From Hawksworthiomyces lignivorus (Eukaryota > Ascomycota > Sordariomycetes > Ophiostomatales > Ophiostomataceae), in the NCBI GenBank assembly GCA_002917075.1, contig NTMA01000113.1, forward strand, positions 61,555-125,554: a stretch of DNA of 64,000 nt, in the 5' to 3' direction. The notes under the pieces were generated by a model. That model worked only from the letters and a program-made list of their open reading frames with translations, was not told the DNA's origin and made no database searches. Shown here one piece after another: positions 49,103 through 58,457 of the stretch (positions are counted from its first letter, which is position 1; each line of letters begins with the position of its first letter). Position numbers and translations under genes: made by a program.

Positions 49103-49485
49103 GAATGTCCGTTTTGCTTAGGGAGAACATGGCAAATTGAAACGAAAACAATAGAAGAAGAAATAAGAGTTTAAGAAAGAACGCGAGACGGTTTTGAAGG
49201 CGTCCGAGAAGTATAAAGAAACCAGTGCAGATGCAAGCTATGGAGACGCGTTCATGAATTGCGGCGTGTCGTTGCCCCGCGTTTTTTTTTTTTTTTTTTC
49301 TTAATTTATGACGATCTCTGTAGCTCAAATGCTTACTGTGCTTCGGCCGCTGTAACACGACTGCTACGGTCGTTGTGTATGTGGAGTACCATTGTACTAT
49401 TTCCAAGTATTAAAAAAATATAAAATGGTATTTCTTCCGATTGCTATTCCAGTACTTCGTTATTAAATTACATTTCATACATTGC
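49103..49485 (-). promoter_or_regulatory. RAD30 promoter / regulator gene 3' flank
   Basis: Only 383 bp separate the stop of the upstream regulator from the RAD30 start, both on the minus strand. It includes a run of 18 T (49282-49299; A on the transcribed sense strand). No factor site was assigned. Confidence 0.45.
49282..49299. repeat. Run of 18 T
   Basis: A homopolymer about 180-200 bp upstream of the RAD30 start. Poly(dA:dT) tracts of this type commonly keep promoters nucleosome-poor. Confidence 0.8.
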
Positions 49486-52383
49486 TTATATGTTCCACGA
49501 CCGCGGCTCCATCCCCAGAAGCATATCACTGATTCCCTCCCAGTGCATCTCGTGCCAGAAGCGAGTTTCTGCGGCATCGGCTGCCGCCTGGAACGGGCCA
49601 TAGGCCCCTGGATCTATGATTGTCGGATCCGTTGCTGATGGCGCGCTGCGCATGCCAGGCGTCAGAAGAAGATCTGGTGGGCCTCGTGCGCCAGAAGTAG
49701 TAGCCGGCAGAGACACGGCGGACGCCGACACATCGGCCAGCTCGTTTAGGAAGGCCATTGCGGCATTTCCATCGGCCGCTGCCGCGCTGCCGGACAGCAA
49801 GCCGTTTCTGGTCGTATCGGCGTCATCCACAGAGGTCCCGAGGCTGGCGGCATCGGTGGCGGCATCTGCTTCGCCTAGGACGCGGCCGTGATTGTGCGGC
49901 GCAGATGGTGATGACGTTGAAGCGTTATGGTGGTGGTGGTGGAACGACGACGACGTGCCTGCCGAAATCAGCAGCTGCATCGCTGCAGCTCCAGAAAAGT
50001 CTGGCGCGTCTGCCGACGGATGCGACAGCGACGGATGGCGAGCAGCCGCTGAGACCGGAGAAGGCGGAGGAAGGAGAGATGGGTGGGAGTTGTGATGGCG
50101 GTGGTGATGGTGGTTCTGGTTGTTGTGATGACCGTGGTGGGTGCGGTGGGTGTGGTGGTTGTGGTGGTTGTGGTGGTTGTGGTGGCCATATATTTGATTT
50201 TGGTAGTTTGGGTCGCGTGGGATTTCTTCTTCTTCGGCCGAGCTGGTCCCTGCCGGCGAAGTAGACGTAGGTGGCGGCGACAAAGCAGATGTGGCGGCCA
50301 TGCCGCTCCCTGCGTCGCGGTGGACACCGTGGCTGCTGTGCTGGCCCATGTCGCCGTTCCGGTTGGCGATAAAATCGTTTACCATCGTATACAGCTCCTC
50401 GACAACCGTCAGCCACCGCTGCATAGTGCCGGGCACCATCGGATTTGCCAGATGCTTCGAGGCCAGGCTGCTGCACCGGCCGAGAAGCTGTCTCAGCTCC
50501 TCCGTCGCATTGTTCCGCTTGTCCTTCTGGCTTGCTTCGCAGATGATCCCCAAGACCAAAACCAGCGTAGACGAGTAGAGATAGTAGACGTCGAGCCAGG
50601 AGACGGCATTGAAGCTGTCGGTGGCATCCAGCTTGAGAAGCAGCTGGCACGACAGCCTGCCAGACTCGATGCACACGTCCGACATGGATGCCAGCGGATC
50701 TCGGCCGCCTGAGGACTTGACGTTGTCCGCACAGGCGCCGCCGCTGCTGCAGTTCTCCTTGGAGACAGCCGTGAAGCGCGACAGCAGAGCATACCGCGAC
50801 ACCAGCGCGGCAATGTAGTGGTACTGAATGTGCAAGAGGAGGAGCGGCCGCTGGAAGGACGGCGGCATGGAATCGATCAGGTCGACAGACAAGTGCCGCG
50901 GTAGCGTCGTCTTCCACCGCGACAGGTCGCGCAGAAGACCAGCCGCCGGCGACAGAGGTCCCATCAGAAGGCCTCGACCTTCTTCCCGCGCAGCCTCGGG
51001 AAGCGCCCGGCAGGCGGCACCCAGCAGGACCACCAGGCGGTTCGACCAGCTGACGTACTCGGGCAGGTTGTGCGTGCCCATGTCCAGGATGGTCTCGCGC
51101 GGCGCCCCGGCCAGCAGGTGCTTGGCGCTGTCGACGGCGCTCGGCCGGTCGTGGGACGACACCTGCAGCTGCTCAAAGGCGTATAGCGTCCACCAGACGC
51201 GCTTGCGCATCTCGCGGGCCAGCGGCGTCATGCCGTCCGTGTCGATCTCGTCTCGATGCAGGCCGATGGCAAACCCGATGCGCACCGCCGCCCCCGTCAG
51301 CGTCCAGCACACGTCGCGCGAGTTCGTGTTGTGCAGATGCAGGGCCGCCAGCATCAGCGCCTGCACCGACGTCAGGCTCGACGTGAACAGCACCTTGGAG
51401 AGCAGCGCCTGCGTCTGGCGCCACCACCGCGTCTCCTGCTGCTCGTCCTGGATGGACGAGGTGGCCGGACAGATGCACAGCCGCCGCGCGAGCATGAGCA
51501 CGCAGAGAAGGCAGCACACCCACACCTGGTCCACCTCTTGCGGGTTGCGGCACCACGCGTCGAGCTGCTCCAGAAACGTGGCCTCGTGGAGCACGGGAAA
51601 GTCGACGTTGACCCGGTCAAAAAAGGTCCGCACCAACAAGACAATGACAGACCGCTCCGACTGTGGATGCCGAGGCAAGAGATCCGCCACCGTCGTGGGA
51701 CATGGCATAGCGCTGCCGTGGCTGCTCGCTGGCGACGACGCATTGGCAATCGAGCGGAGGTCGACTGTCTCCGCGATGTCCATGTACGCACCCACCGGCC
51801 CAGGCAGAGAGCCACAGTTGTAGGCGGCATCGTTGCCGCCGGGAGGGCCTCGGCCGTCGGCAGGATTGGGACCAAAGAGCAGCATCCGCCCGGTAGAGCC
51901 GCTGTTCTGCCGACTCCGGCCGACCAGGGCGCGCAGCTTCATTTGGAAAAAGTAGGAGCTGGCGCGGCCAATGTATTGGCCCTGTCCTTGCAAGTCGTGC
52001 ACCAAGTGCTCATTCTCTTTGCCGCTACTGCCCGAGGAAGGCCCCGCCTTGGCTCGCGTGTCCACGGCGTCTGGCAATGGAATGCCCAACGAACGGCCCA
52101 TCTCCTGCATGCTTTCGAGGCTGGTCAGGTCTGCCTCGGGCATTAAGCCTTTGACAAGGCTTTCCAGCAGCGACATGCGAGCGCTGTGCGACTCGATGCT
52201 GCCGTAGATTCGCTGTTTGCGCGGCTTGGTGACCACGCAGTCGTACCCATACTTGAGGCAGTGCTTGCACTTGTCCTCGCCGTCTACGGTGCTGCACTTC
52301 TGCTTGCGGCTCTTACAGCGGTCACAGCTGCGTTCCGTCCGCTGGCGGAGCTCCTGTGGCACCCTGCGGCTCTTGGGGCCCAT
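49486..52383 (-). CDS. Zn2Cys6 / fungal-trans transcription factor, candidate regulator of the adjacent catabolic cluster
   Basis: One uninterrupted frame of 965 residues starts at the first ATG (MGPKSRR). The zinc cluster is N-terminal: Cys20-X2-Cys23-X6-Cys30-X8-Cys39-X2-Cys42-X6-Cys49. It is followed by a basic linker and a short leucine-containing helix (about 68-90) suited to dimerisation. The middle homology domain runs from about 240 to 600, with the typical FPVLHEATF, LHLHNTNSRDVCWTLTGAAVRIGFAIGLHRD, RKRVWWTLYAFEQLQVSSHDRPSA and LPEYV elements. From residue 734 a tail of about 36 residues is more than half His, encoded by a GTGGTGGTT repeat. The gene is divergent from the MFS transporter gene. 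Its own upstream region carries the same CGG-N12-CCG palindrome as the other cluster promoters (nearest copy 308 bp before the ATG), so autoregulation is likely. That it is the regulator of the cluster is inferred from position and motif, not from homology. Confidence 0.9.
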   Translation of the reverse strand: MGPKSRRVPQELRQRTERSCDRCKSRKQKCSTVDGEDKCKHCLKYGYDCVVTKPRKQRIYGSIESHSARMSLLESLVKGLMPEADLTSLESMQEMGRSLGIPLPDAVDTRAKAGPSSGSSGKENEHLVHDLQGQGQYIGRASSYFFQMKLRALVGRSRQNSGSTGRMLLFGPNPADGRGPPGGNDAAYNCGSLPGPVGAYMDIAETVDLRSIANASSPASSHGSAMPCPTTVADLLPRHPQSERSVIVLLVRTFFDRVNVDFPVLHEATFLEQLDAWCRNPQEVDQVWVCCLLCVLMLARRLCICPATSSIQDEQQETRWWRQTQALLSKVLFTSSLTSVQALMLAALHLHNTNSRDVCWTLTGAAVRIGFAIGLHRDEIDTDGMTPLAREMRKRVWWTLYAFEQLQVSSHDRPSAVDSAKHLLAGAPRETILDMGTHNLPEYVSWSNRLVVLLGAACRALPEAAREEGRGLLMGPLSPAAGLLRDLSRWKTTLPRHLSVDLIDSMPPSFQRPLLLLHIQYHYIAALVSRYALLSRFTAVSKENCSSGGACADNVKSSGGRDPLASMSDVCIESGRLSCQLLLKLDATDSFNAVSWLDVYYLYSSTLVLVLGIICEASQKDKRNNATEELRQLLGRCSSLASKHLANPMVPGTMQRWLTVVEELYTMVNDFIANRNGDMGQHSSHGVHRDAGSGMAATSALSPPPTSTSPAGTSSAEEEEIPRDPNYQNQIYGHHNHHNHHNHHTHRTHHGHHNNQNHHHHRHHNSHPSLLPPPSPVSAAARHPSLSHPSADAPDFSGAAAMQLLISAGTSSSFHHHHHNASTSSPSAPHNHGRVLGEADAATDAASLGTSVDDADTTRNGLLSGSAAAADGNAAMAFLNELADVSASAVSLPATTSGARGPPDLLLTPGMRSAPSATDPTIIDPGAYGPFQAAADAAETRFWHEMHWEGISDMLLGMEPRSWNI
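50130..50187 (-). repeat. GTGGTGGTT-type tandem repeat encoding the His-rich tract
   Basis: Nine-base units GTGGTGGTT on the plus strand (three perfect copies at 50152-50178, plus degenerate ones) lie inside the regulator gene. They encode His-His-Asn units on the minus strand. The unit keeps the frame, so copy-number change would lengthen or shorten the tract without frameshift. Confidence 0.8.
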
Positions 52384-52690
52384 GGCTGCTGTGTTCCCTT
52401 GTTAACTGAAAGTATTCTGTTGCTGCTGATGCTGCTGATGATGCGAAGCTGCTCTTGCCCATTGTCCGCCCTGTACAACACGGCACCAGCGCGTACTAAA
52501 TTGCTTAGATGCGAGAAGAGCGCACACGTTTCCAGACTGCGCGGAGCATTCAGATCTAGACTTAGCCTTGTGCACTTCGCAAGCCATCATTGCACATTAC
52601 ACATCCCAGACCAGATTGTCGCCCGGAAAAACCAAAAGCATCTCAGAAAGGGCTAGATAGCAAAGACCGGACCCGCTAAAAACCTGGGGG

Positions 52691-52708
52691 CGGCTTACAT
52701 GCAAGCCG
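52691..52708. promoter_or_regulatory. Cluster palindrome copy 1, CGG-N12-CCG
   Basis: CGGCTTACATGCAAGCCG is a perfect inverted repeat CGGCTT-N6-AAGCCG; with the flanking bases it extends to GCGGCTT-N6-AAGCCGC. It lies 308 bp upstream of the regulator start. Two inverted CGG triplets at fixed spacing are the classical dimer site of Zn2Cys6 proteins. Confidence 0.65.
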
Positions 52709-53261
52709 CAAAATGCAGCACGGATTTAAAATAGGGGAGGCCTATGCGAGCAAGCCATGTGTAAGGTGCCATCTGATAGTGGCGTAAACAAAATGCTAGT
52801 GGTGATTCAGCTATTTCAGTTAGTAAAGCCTTATCAGCACCGAAGCCTTGGCACACGTGACTGAAGAGGCTAACGATCTCCTTTGGTCCAAGACCCGGTT
52901 GCAACGGACGATTTTAGTGAGACTGGCTCACTAGGTCCTTAAACCAGGGCAGACTACTGCGTACTCCGTACACGTAATTTGCCAAGCTGGCCTAAGGTAA
53001 GCATACGAAGTATGTAGACATCTGCGACATCCCAAGGCCTCAAGAGAAGTGCAGCTGTGTCCAAGACATCATAAATGACATCCTGGGAAGATCTTGGATT
53101 ATCTTGAACCATTCTCTATCTCCATGATACAGAATAGAGATACCGAGCATTCCCGTAGCTAAGGAGCTTCTTTGTATCTTATTTTGTAGTTGAGTGCCAG
53201 AGACCGGGACCTTATCTCAGACCCACCGAAGCAGTGGAATAGAGTAGGGGTAGCACAGTTG

Positions 53262-53279
53262 CGGCTTGAATGCAGGCCG
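53262..53279. promoter_or_regulatory. Cluster palindrome copy 2, CGG-N12-CCG
   Basis: CGGCTTGAATGCAGGCCG has the same left arm and the same N12 spacing as copy 1, with one mismatch in the right arm (G for A). It lies 565 bp upstream of the MFS transporter start. Confidence 0.6.
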
Positions 53280-53843
53280 CCACCCTAGTCTAAATTGTGA
53301 CCCTGTTCTCGGAGCCACGCAGTAGTTATCTCGTTTCCCACTGTTTGCTAGCTAAATTGCGGAGCGAGATACGTGAGCAAGCGCCTGGGAAACGAGATGG
53401 TAGAACTAAGCATGCAGAATTGCAGCCACTGCCTCCAGCGGCATGAAGGTTTCCAACCGGCCTATCTCTCTGCTTCCGAAACTCGCTGGTTGAGATGCGA
53501 TCAGTCAATATTCTCTCACTCAAGGGCAGCCATTAAACTCGTCGTGCAGGTGCATGTACCGTTGTTATTTTGTCGTCTAGCCGAGATGCCCTGATTATAA
53601 TAGCAGCGACTCAGATCCTCAATACCAGCCAGCTGGTTATAATATAAAGAACCTCGAGTACGACAATAACACCCTTGTTGTCAATCTCTAGACTAGACGT
53701 GTCTCGTCCCACTTCCTTTCTTCTTCTCTATTATTCTTAGATTTTTATTTTTTTCTGTTGTCCTATACAATTTCCCACCTGGGCATCAAAAGAAATATTC
53801 TCAGTATACAGGGCTGCCCGCTGCCTTGTCACGCTGATTCACT

Positions 53844-55701
53844 ATGGAGGACATCAAGAACAGCCCTGCTACGGTCGACTCTGAGAAGATGTCGACCAAT
53901 CAGCAATCGGACAAAATGGACTCACCATGTGTCAAGACAACCAAGGATGGCATTGTGCTTGTCCCTCAGCCGAGCGACGACCCAGAAGATCCTCTGGTAT
54001 GTTAGATGCATATTTTCTCACAATAAATAGCCATAGGTCGATTACTTTGGCTAACAAGGCGCTCTCTACACTAGAACTGGAGCTTCGCAAAGAAACACGC
54101 GGCTATGTTCATCTTGGCTCTGGAGTCTCTCCTTGTCAAGTTCTCTGCAACTCTTATTGTAAGTTCCGGAAAAGTTTGCCGCGAACTGAACGTAAAAATA
54201 CAGATGACTAACAATATACTTTTGCAAGGCCCCTGGTGCTCATGCCTTGGCTGCCCAGTTCCATACGGCTCCGTCAAAGGCTACGTACATTGGCTCTGCA
54301 CCGTCTATTCTGTATGCCATCGCACCGCTCTTCTGGATCCCCATCAGCCACCGTATTGGCCGCCGCCCTGTGCTCTTGATCAGCCAGATCATCGCTCTAG
54401 TTGCTGCCATCGGTGTTGCTCGGGCAGAATCGTATGCAGGAGCTCTCGGCTGCCGTATGGTCATGGGCTTTGGTGGCAGTGCTGGTTTGTGCATTGGACC
54501 TGCGGCAATCTCAGACATGTTCTTTCTACACGAAAAGGGCACGCGTATGGGATTCAACAGTATTCTACTCGTTATAGCCCCTTATGTCGGTATGTTACGA
54601 TTCTAGAGGACGAGACCAACTTTGGTACATTTCTAACCTGATTCTTCAGGCGGTGTTGCTGGAGGCTCCATTCAAGCCAATCCCAAGCTTGGCTGGCGCT
54701 GGTCTATGTATGTCTCGGCAATCTGCTATGCTGTTCAGCTCGTGTGCCAATTTTGCCTCGGTACGTGATTTTTCTCCGTAAAGGCCTTGTCTCTCTCATA
54801 CCGCAATGCCATTTATCTAACAACAAGAAGTTCCGGAGACAATCTATGAGCGTGAAGTGGCTGCGCAAGAATCAGAGAGCGAGAAAAAGACCATCTGGCG
54901 CCGCCTCGGTTTCCGCACGCCAACAAACCCGACAGGCGAGACATGGCTGCAGACGTTCCGGCGCCCTTATGCCATGTTTGTGTATCCTGCTGTGGTTCTG
55001 CCTTCCTTCTGGGTTTCGACGGCGGTTATGACCGAAGTGGCCAACACGGCTGGTTTTGCCCTCAACTTTGGCAGCGCCAACAATTTCAACTTCAACCCGG
55101 CCCAGGTCGGTTTCTGCTTCTTCTCTGGTCTGATCGGCGCATTTACTGGCGAGCTCATGGCTGGCCCGCTCTGCGACTTGGTCGTCAAACGCACGCTGCG
55201 CAAGGAACAGCCTTGGAGAGCGGAGAAGCTGCTGAAGCTTTGCATTACTGGTCTAGTAACAATTATGGTAAGTGATCGGAAAGGAAGCCTGCGGTGCAAT
55301 TTTTGCAACTTTCCAACTAACTCTTCTTTTTCAAGGCCGGCCTGATCATCTACGGCGTTGAGCTCCAAAAAGGCACGAGCTGGGCATCGCCTCTTTCCGG
55401 CATGCTCCTCTTCGTCTTTGGCCAGGAAATTATCGTGACAGTAATCATGACATACATGACCGACTGCTACCGTGACCAGGCTGCCGAGGTGGCTATCGTC
55501 TTCCAGTTCTTTTTCAACCTCATGTGTTTCCATCCACCATTCTATACGCCGCAGTGGATTGCATCAGCTGGTCCAAAGGTGCCGTACATTGTATACGCTG
55601 TAATTCCTGTTGCGCTCTTCCCGATTCTCGTTGGGCCTTTCATGTGGAAAGGCGAGCAGATCCGGAGCAAAGGTGCAATTTTCCGGATCTCGAAGAACTG
55701 A
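53844..55701 (+). CDS. MFS transporter, DHA1-like, of the catabolic cluster
   Basis: Six exons (53844-53996, 54077-54160, 54229-54589, 54650-54760, 54831-55267, 55336-55701) with introns of 80, 68, 60, 70 and 68 bp give 503 residues. The order is typical of fungal 12-helix drug:H+ antiporter-type carriers: a hydrophilic N-terminus of about 55 residues, a first membrane set starting at AMFILALESLLVKFSATL, a degenerate motif A (PISHRIGRRP, residues 117-126), a charged central loop (EREVAAQESESEKK ... FRTPTNPTGETW), a second membrane set, and a short basic C-terminus. All junctions keep frame and rebuild family sequence (FSATLIAPGAH, PYVGGVAGGS, TIMAGLIIYG). Exon 5 can start at 54828 or 54831 because AAGAAG offers two acceptors; the second is preferred for its distance from the CTAAC branch site. 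It converges on the monooxygenase gene. The substrate is unknown; a role as importer of the cluster substrate is inferred from context. Confidence 0.88.
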
Positions 55702-56110
55702 AGCGAGCTGTAGACTTCCCGTGTTAGATGCGCTGTTCAAACCAAAGAAACACTTTACCATAATGCTGATATTTTGAGCTTGAAGTTCATGTTTTCATTC
55801 TTGTAGCTAGTTAGATAGATTTCGAATCACACACGTCGCGAAAATTTTCAAGCATTACTGTTAAAAATTAATGATTTTAAAGATGCGTGTTTGCTGCCGA
55901 AAGCTGTTCACTAGGGTAAAAGTGCTGAATAGAGAAATTGGACTTTATAGTGCCCTCTTACATAAAAGAGCGCACTACATATTTGAATATGTAACATTTG
56001 AAGGGTATGCGTACCAAGTAAATAGACAATCTAGACTCGTAAAAGTAAAAGAACCAAATAATACAGTATGCCCGCGAAATACATCATCTTACAGCAGATG
56101 CTTCATTCTC
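55702..56110. other. Convergent 3' ends of transporter and monooxygenase genes
   Basis: This 409-bp AT-rich region lies between two stop codons facing each other. It should hold both polyadenylation regions. No palindrome copy occurs here, as expected for a non-promoter region. Confidence 0.55.
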
Positions 56111-57671
56111 CTACGCTTTCGTCAGTTTTGAAAACATGTCGTCCGCCTTGTCCAGGTCAGCTTGCAGATCGTGCTCCCAGATCCAGAGGAAGCGCTCGCG
56201 GAAGTTTTCCACAATCTTGTTCATGTCGTCAAGGTAGTCAGGGTGGGTGAACGAGTACAGCTTGCCAGCCTCCTGGCTGGTCTGCACGACCTTCTGGCCG
56301 CGGGGCCGGCGAATGCTGTCGTACACCTTGAAAGCGCTGTTCAGATCCTTGGGAGACTGCACGTGGCCGAGAACGTGCGAGAGAACAAGGGCGTCCTCAA
56401 TGCACTGGCCGGCACCAGAAGCCTGGTGCGGCGTGGTAGCGTGGGCAGAATCGCCGAGCAGGCAAATCTGGCCGTTATAGTAGATGGGAGTGTTGAAGTG
56501 GTGGTGGAGAGACCATTGGAGAGGGTCGGCCCACTAAAAAAAAAAGAGCGCTTTGTTAGTAACGGTGCTGCAGAGGCCTGAAAAGCGCGAGGCGCGAGGA
56601 ACTTACGTCTAGCAGCTTGACGAGCCGCTTGTCTACGCCTTCGGCGAAATCCGCAACCATCTCCTCCTTGGTCACGCGCTTCGTCCACTGGTTGTGCGTC
56701 CAAGGCTCCTTGGTATATTTGAAGGCGACCAGATTGCACTGGGTGCCGCGGGAGATGGGGAAGGTGATGAAGTTGACGTCTTTGCCCAGGAACGTCTCGG
56801 CGTCGCCGGCGTGGTGGCCCAGGATCTTGAGCGCCTCCTCCATGGGGATGATAGAGCGGTACACGTACTTGCCGCTGTAGGTAGCGTGGACCTCCTCGGG
56901 CCACTGCTCGCCCAGCACAAAGCCGCGCGAGGGGCCCTTGGCGCCGTCGCTGCCGACCACGGCGTCGACGACGACGACCTCGCCGTCCTCAAAGGTGATG
57001 GTGACCTTGTCGTTGCCCTGCTCCAGGTTGCTGACGCGCTTGTTGAACTGGACGGTCTCGCGTGGGATCATGCTCGTCAGGATGTTGAGCAGGTCTACGC
57101 GGTGAGCGCTCGTCCGGTCGTAGCAGGTAGCGCCAAAGGGAGCTGGCTCCCAGCCGCGGTCCTCGCCAAAGTTGGGCTCTGCGTACAGAGCGTCAAACAT
57201 GACGTGGTCTTTGTTGGGAGTGAGATTGCCGGACGAGATCTCATTGTACATCTCCAACAGCTTGGGGTCGATCATCTTCAGGGCATTCAGGGCGTTGGGT
57301 CCCAGGCCGACGCCGGCACCCACGGCGCTGTACTTGGCGGCCGATTCATAGAGAGTGTAGGACACGTTCTTCTTCAAGCAACCAATGGCAAAAGCAAGAC
57401 CGCCAATACCTGCACCGATAATGGCAATGTGGAAGGGAGCTTTCTGCTCTGCACCTGATGTGGTTGGCAGAGCTGTGGTCGGCTGGCTCTGCTCGACAGG
57501 AGCGTCGTTGGATGAAACGGAGTGCGGCATCTTGGACGACTTGTCAACAACAAATGCAGTGGTAGAAGGCTTTTGGGATGACTGAGTCTGATCTTTTGAA
57601 GGGGAATTTGGGGACGAAGAAATTAAAGACTTAAGAAAAGAAAAAATGGAGGTGAAGCACGAAGCACTCAT
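56111..57671 (-). CDS. FAD-dependent aromatic-ring monooxygenase (salicylate hydroxylase-like)
   Basis: Exons 57671-56607 and 56533-56111, with a 73-bp intron (GTAAGT ... poly-pyrimidine, TTTAG), give 495 residues. The family binds FAD and uses NAD(P)H and O2 to hydroxylate aromatic or heteroaromatic acids, often with decarboxylation. Visible signatures are the dinucleotide motif IIGAGIGGLAFAIG (Gly86-Gly91), the central DG motif (VVGSDGAKGPSR), and the FAD-ribityl GD motif CLLGDSAHATTPHQASGAG (Gly382-Asp383) that begins shortly after the splice site. An unusual N-terminal extension of about 80 residues rich in Ser/Pro precedes the first beta strand. A second ATG at 57530 (MPHSVSS) would shorten it by 47 residues and may be the real start. 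The gene is divergent from the amidohydrolase gene across a 786-bp promoter with two palindrome copies. Substrate specificity cannot be read from the sequence. Confidence 0.9.
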
Positions 57672-58047
57672 GTTTATCCTTTTTGCCGTCTATTTGACGA
57701 AATGATGTCAATCTTTAGGGTCCTTTTGCGAGATGTCCTTAATGCTGCTACCCTCGAGCTTCTTGAGACCGGCGATTGTCCGGTCCACAACGTATAGTTA
57801 TAAGACTGCACATCCTTGCAAGAGAAACAAGTGATGAACACGAATGGCGCGTTTCTGGCCCGTAACAAAACAGCCGGCAGAGCAGACCGGCTCAAAACCA
57901 GGCGACAATCAAGACCCGTCGTGCTATTCCTAGCTACATCGGTTGGCTTACACTCCGCAGTTGAGCTGCAGCAGCCGCAGGAGCCGAGTGTTTAGCAGTG
58001 CATATTACGGTGTGTCCTATGGCGCGATAGCCCCTGATTCCCCGCGG

Positions 58048-58065
58048 CGGCATACACACAAGCCG
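58048..58065. promoter_or_regulatory. Cluster palindrome copy 3, CGG-N12-CCG
   Basis: CGGCATACACACAAGCCG has arms CGGCAT and AAGCCG with a six-base centre. The outer triplets are exactly twelve bases apart, as in copies 1 and 2. Confidence 0.62.
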
Positions 58066-58077
58066 TTAGTGGATAAA

Positions 58078-58095
58078 CGGCATGTATACAAGCCG
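58078..58095. promoter_or_regulatory. Cluster palindrome copy 4, CGG-N12-CCG
   Basis: CGGCATGTATACAAGCCG has arms identical to copy 3 and a self-complementary GTATAC centre. It starts exactly 30 bp after copy 3, about three helical turns. Confidence 0.62.
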
Positions 58096-58100
58096 CAACG

Positions 58101-58119
58101 AAGCCGGAGCTTGCGGCTT
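58101..58119. promoter_or_regulatory. Everted half-site pair AAGCCG-N7-CGGCTT
   Basis: The two half-sites of the palindrome occur here in reversed order, six bases after copy 4. It could be an accessory site or chance; it would also form a 6-bp hairpin stem. Confidence 0.35.
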
Positions 58120-58457
58120 GCTAACACGCAGCAAGGGAGAGAGGCAAAAAAAATGCGGACGACGACCACTGTGTCTTTCGTAACTGCAAACCAGTTTCCT
58201 GACTACGCAAGCTTGCTTTGTGTTGTAAGCCTAAGCTATTTCTCGTCTTGTTGCTGTCTTTGAGTGGAGAAATTTGTGTAAGTCCGGCTACGCTGTTTTT
58301 TTCCCTTCTCTTCGAACATCAACATTCAGCTTCGTACCTTTCGTTTTCTGTTCCCTCTGTAGATCTCGTTTTTATTACTTCAAAATTTGTGTCGTAGGTT
58401 CTCTTTTACTTCATTTTGTCAATCTCTCTAAAGATACCCAACTACACGCACGACACA

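Larger units (their letters stand above)
52384..53843. promoter_or_regulatory. Divergent promoter region between regulator and MFS transporter
   Basis: This 1.46-kb region sits between two outward-pointing start codons. It holds two copies of the cluster palindrome (52691-52708 and 53262-53279). No ORF with family resemblance is present. Confidence 0.6.
57672..58457. promoter_or_regulatory. Divergent promoter between monooxygenase and amidohydrolase genes
   Basis: This 786-bp bidirectional region holds two palindrome copies spaced 30 bp centre to centre and, a few bases further on, an everted pair of the same half-site. It also has a degenerate CGG-N12-CCG at 57940-57957 that lacks the inner arm bases. 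Confidence 0.65.

Noticed and set aside
50828..52146. Long plus-strand frames (about 300-330 codons) over the cluster regulator
   Set aside because: They mirror the high GC of the minus-strand Zn2Cys6 gene, whose zinc cluster and middle domain are unmistakable.
57940..57957. Sixth CGG-N12-CCG in the bidirectional promoter
   Set aside because: Spacing matches, but the inner arm bases (CTT/AAG type) are missing, so it is not counted as a cluster site.
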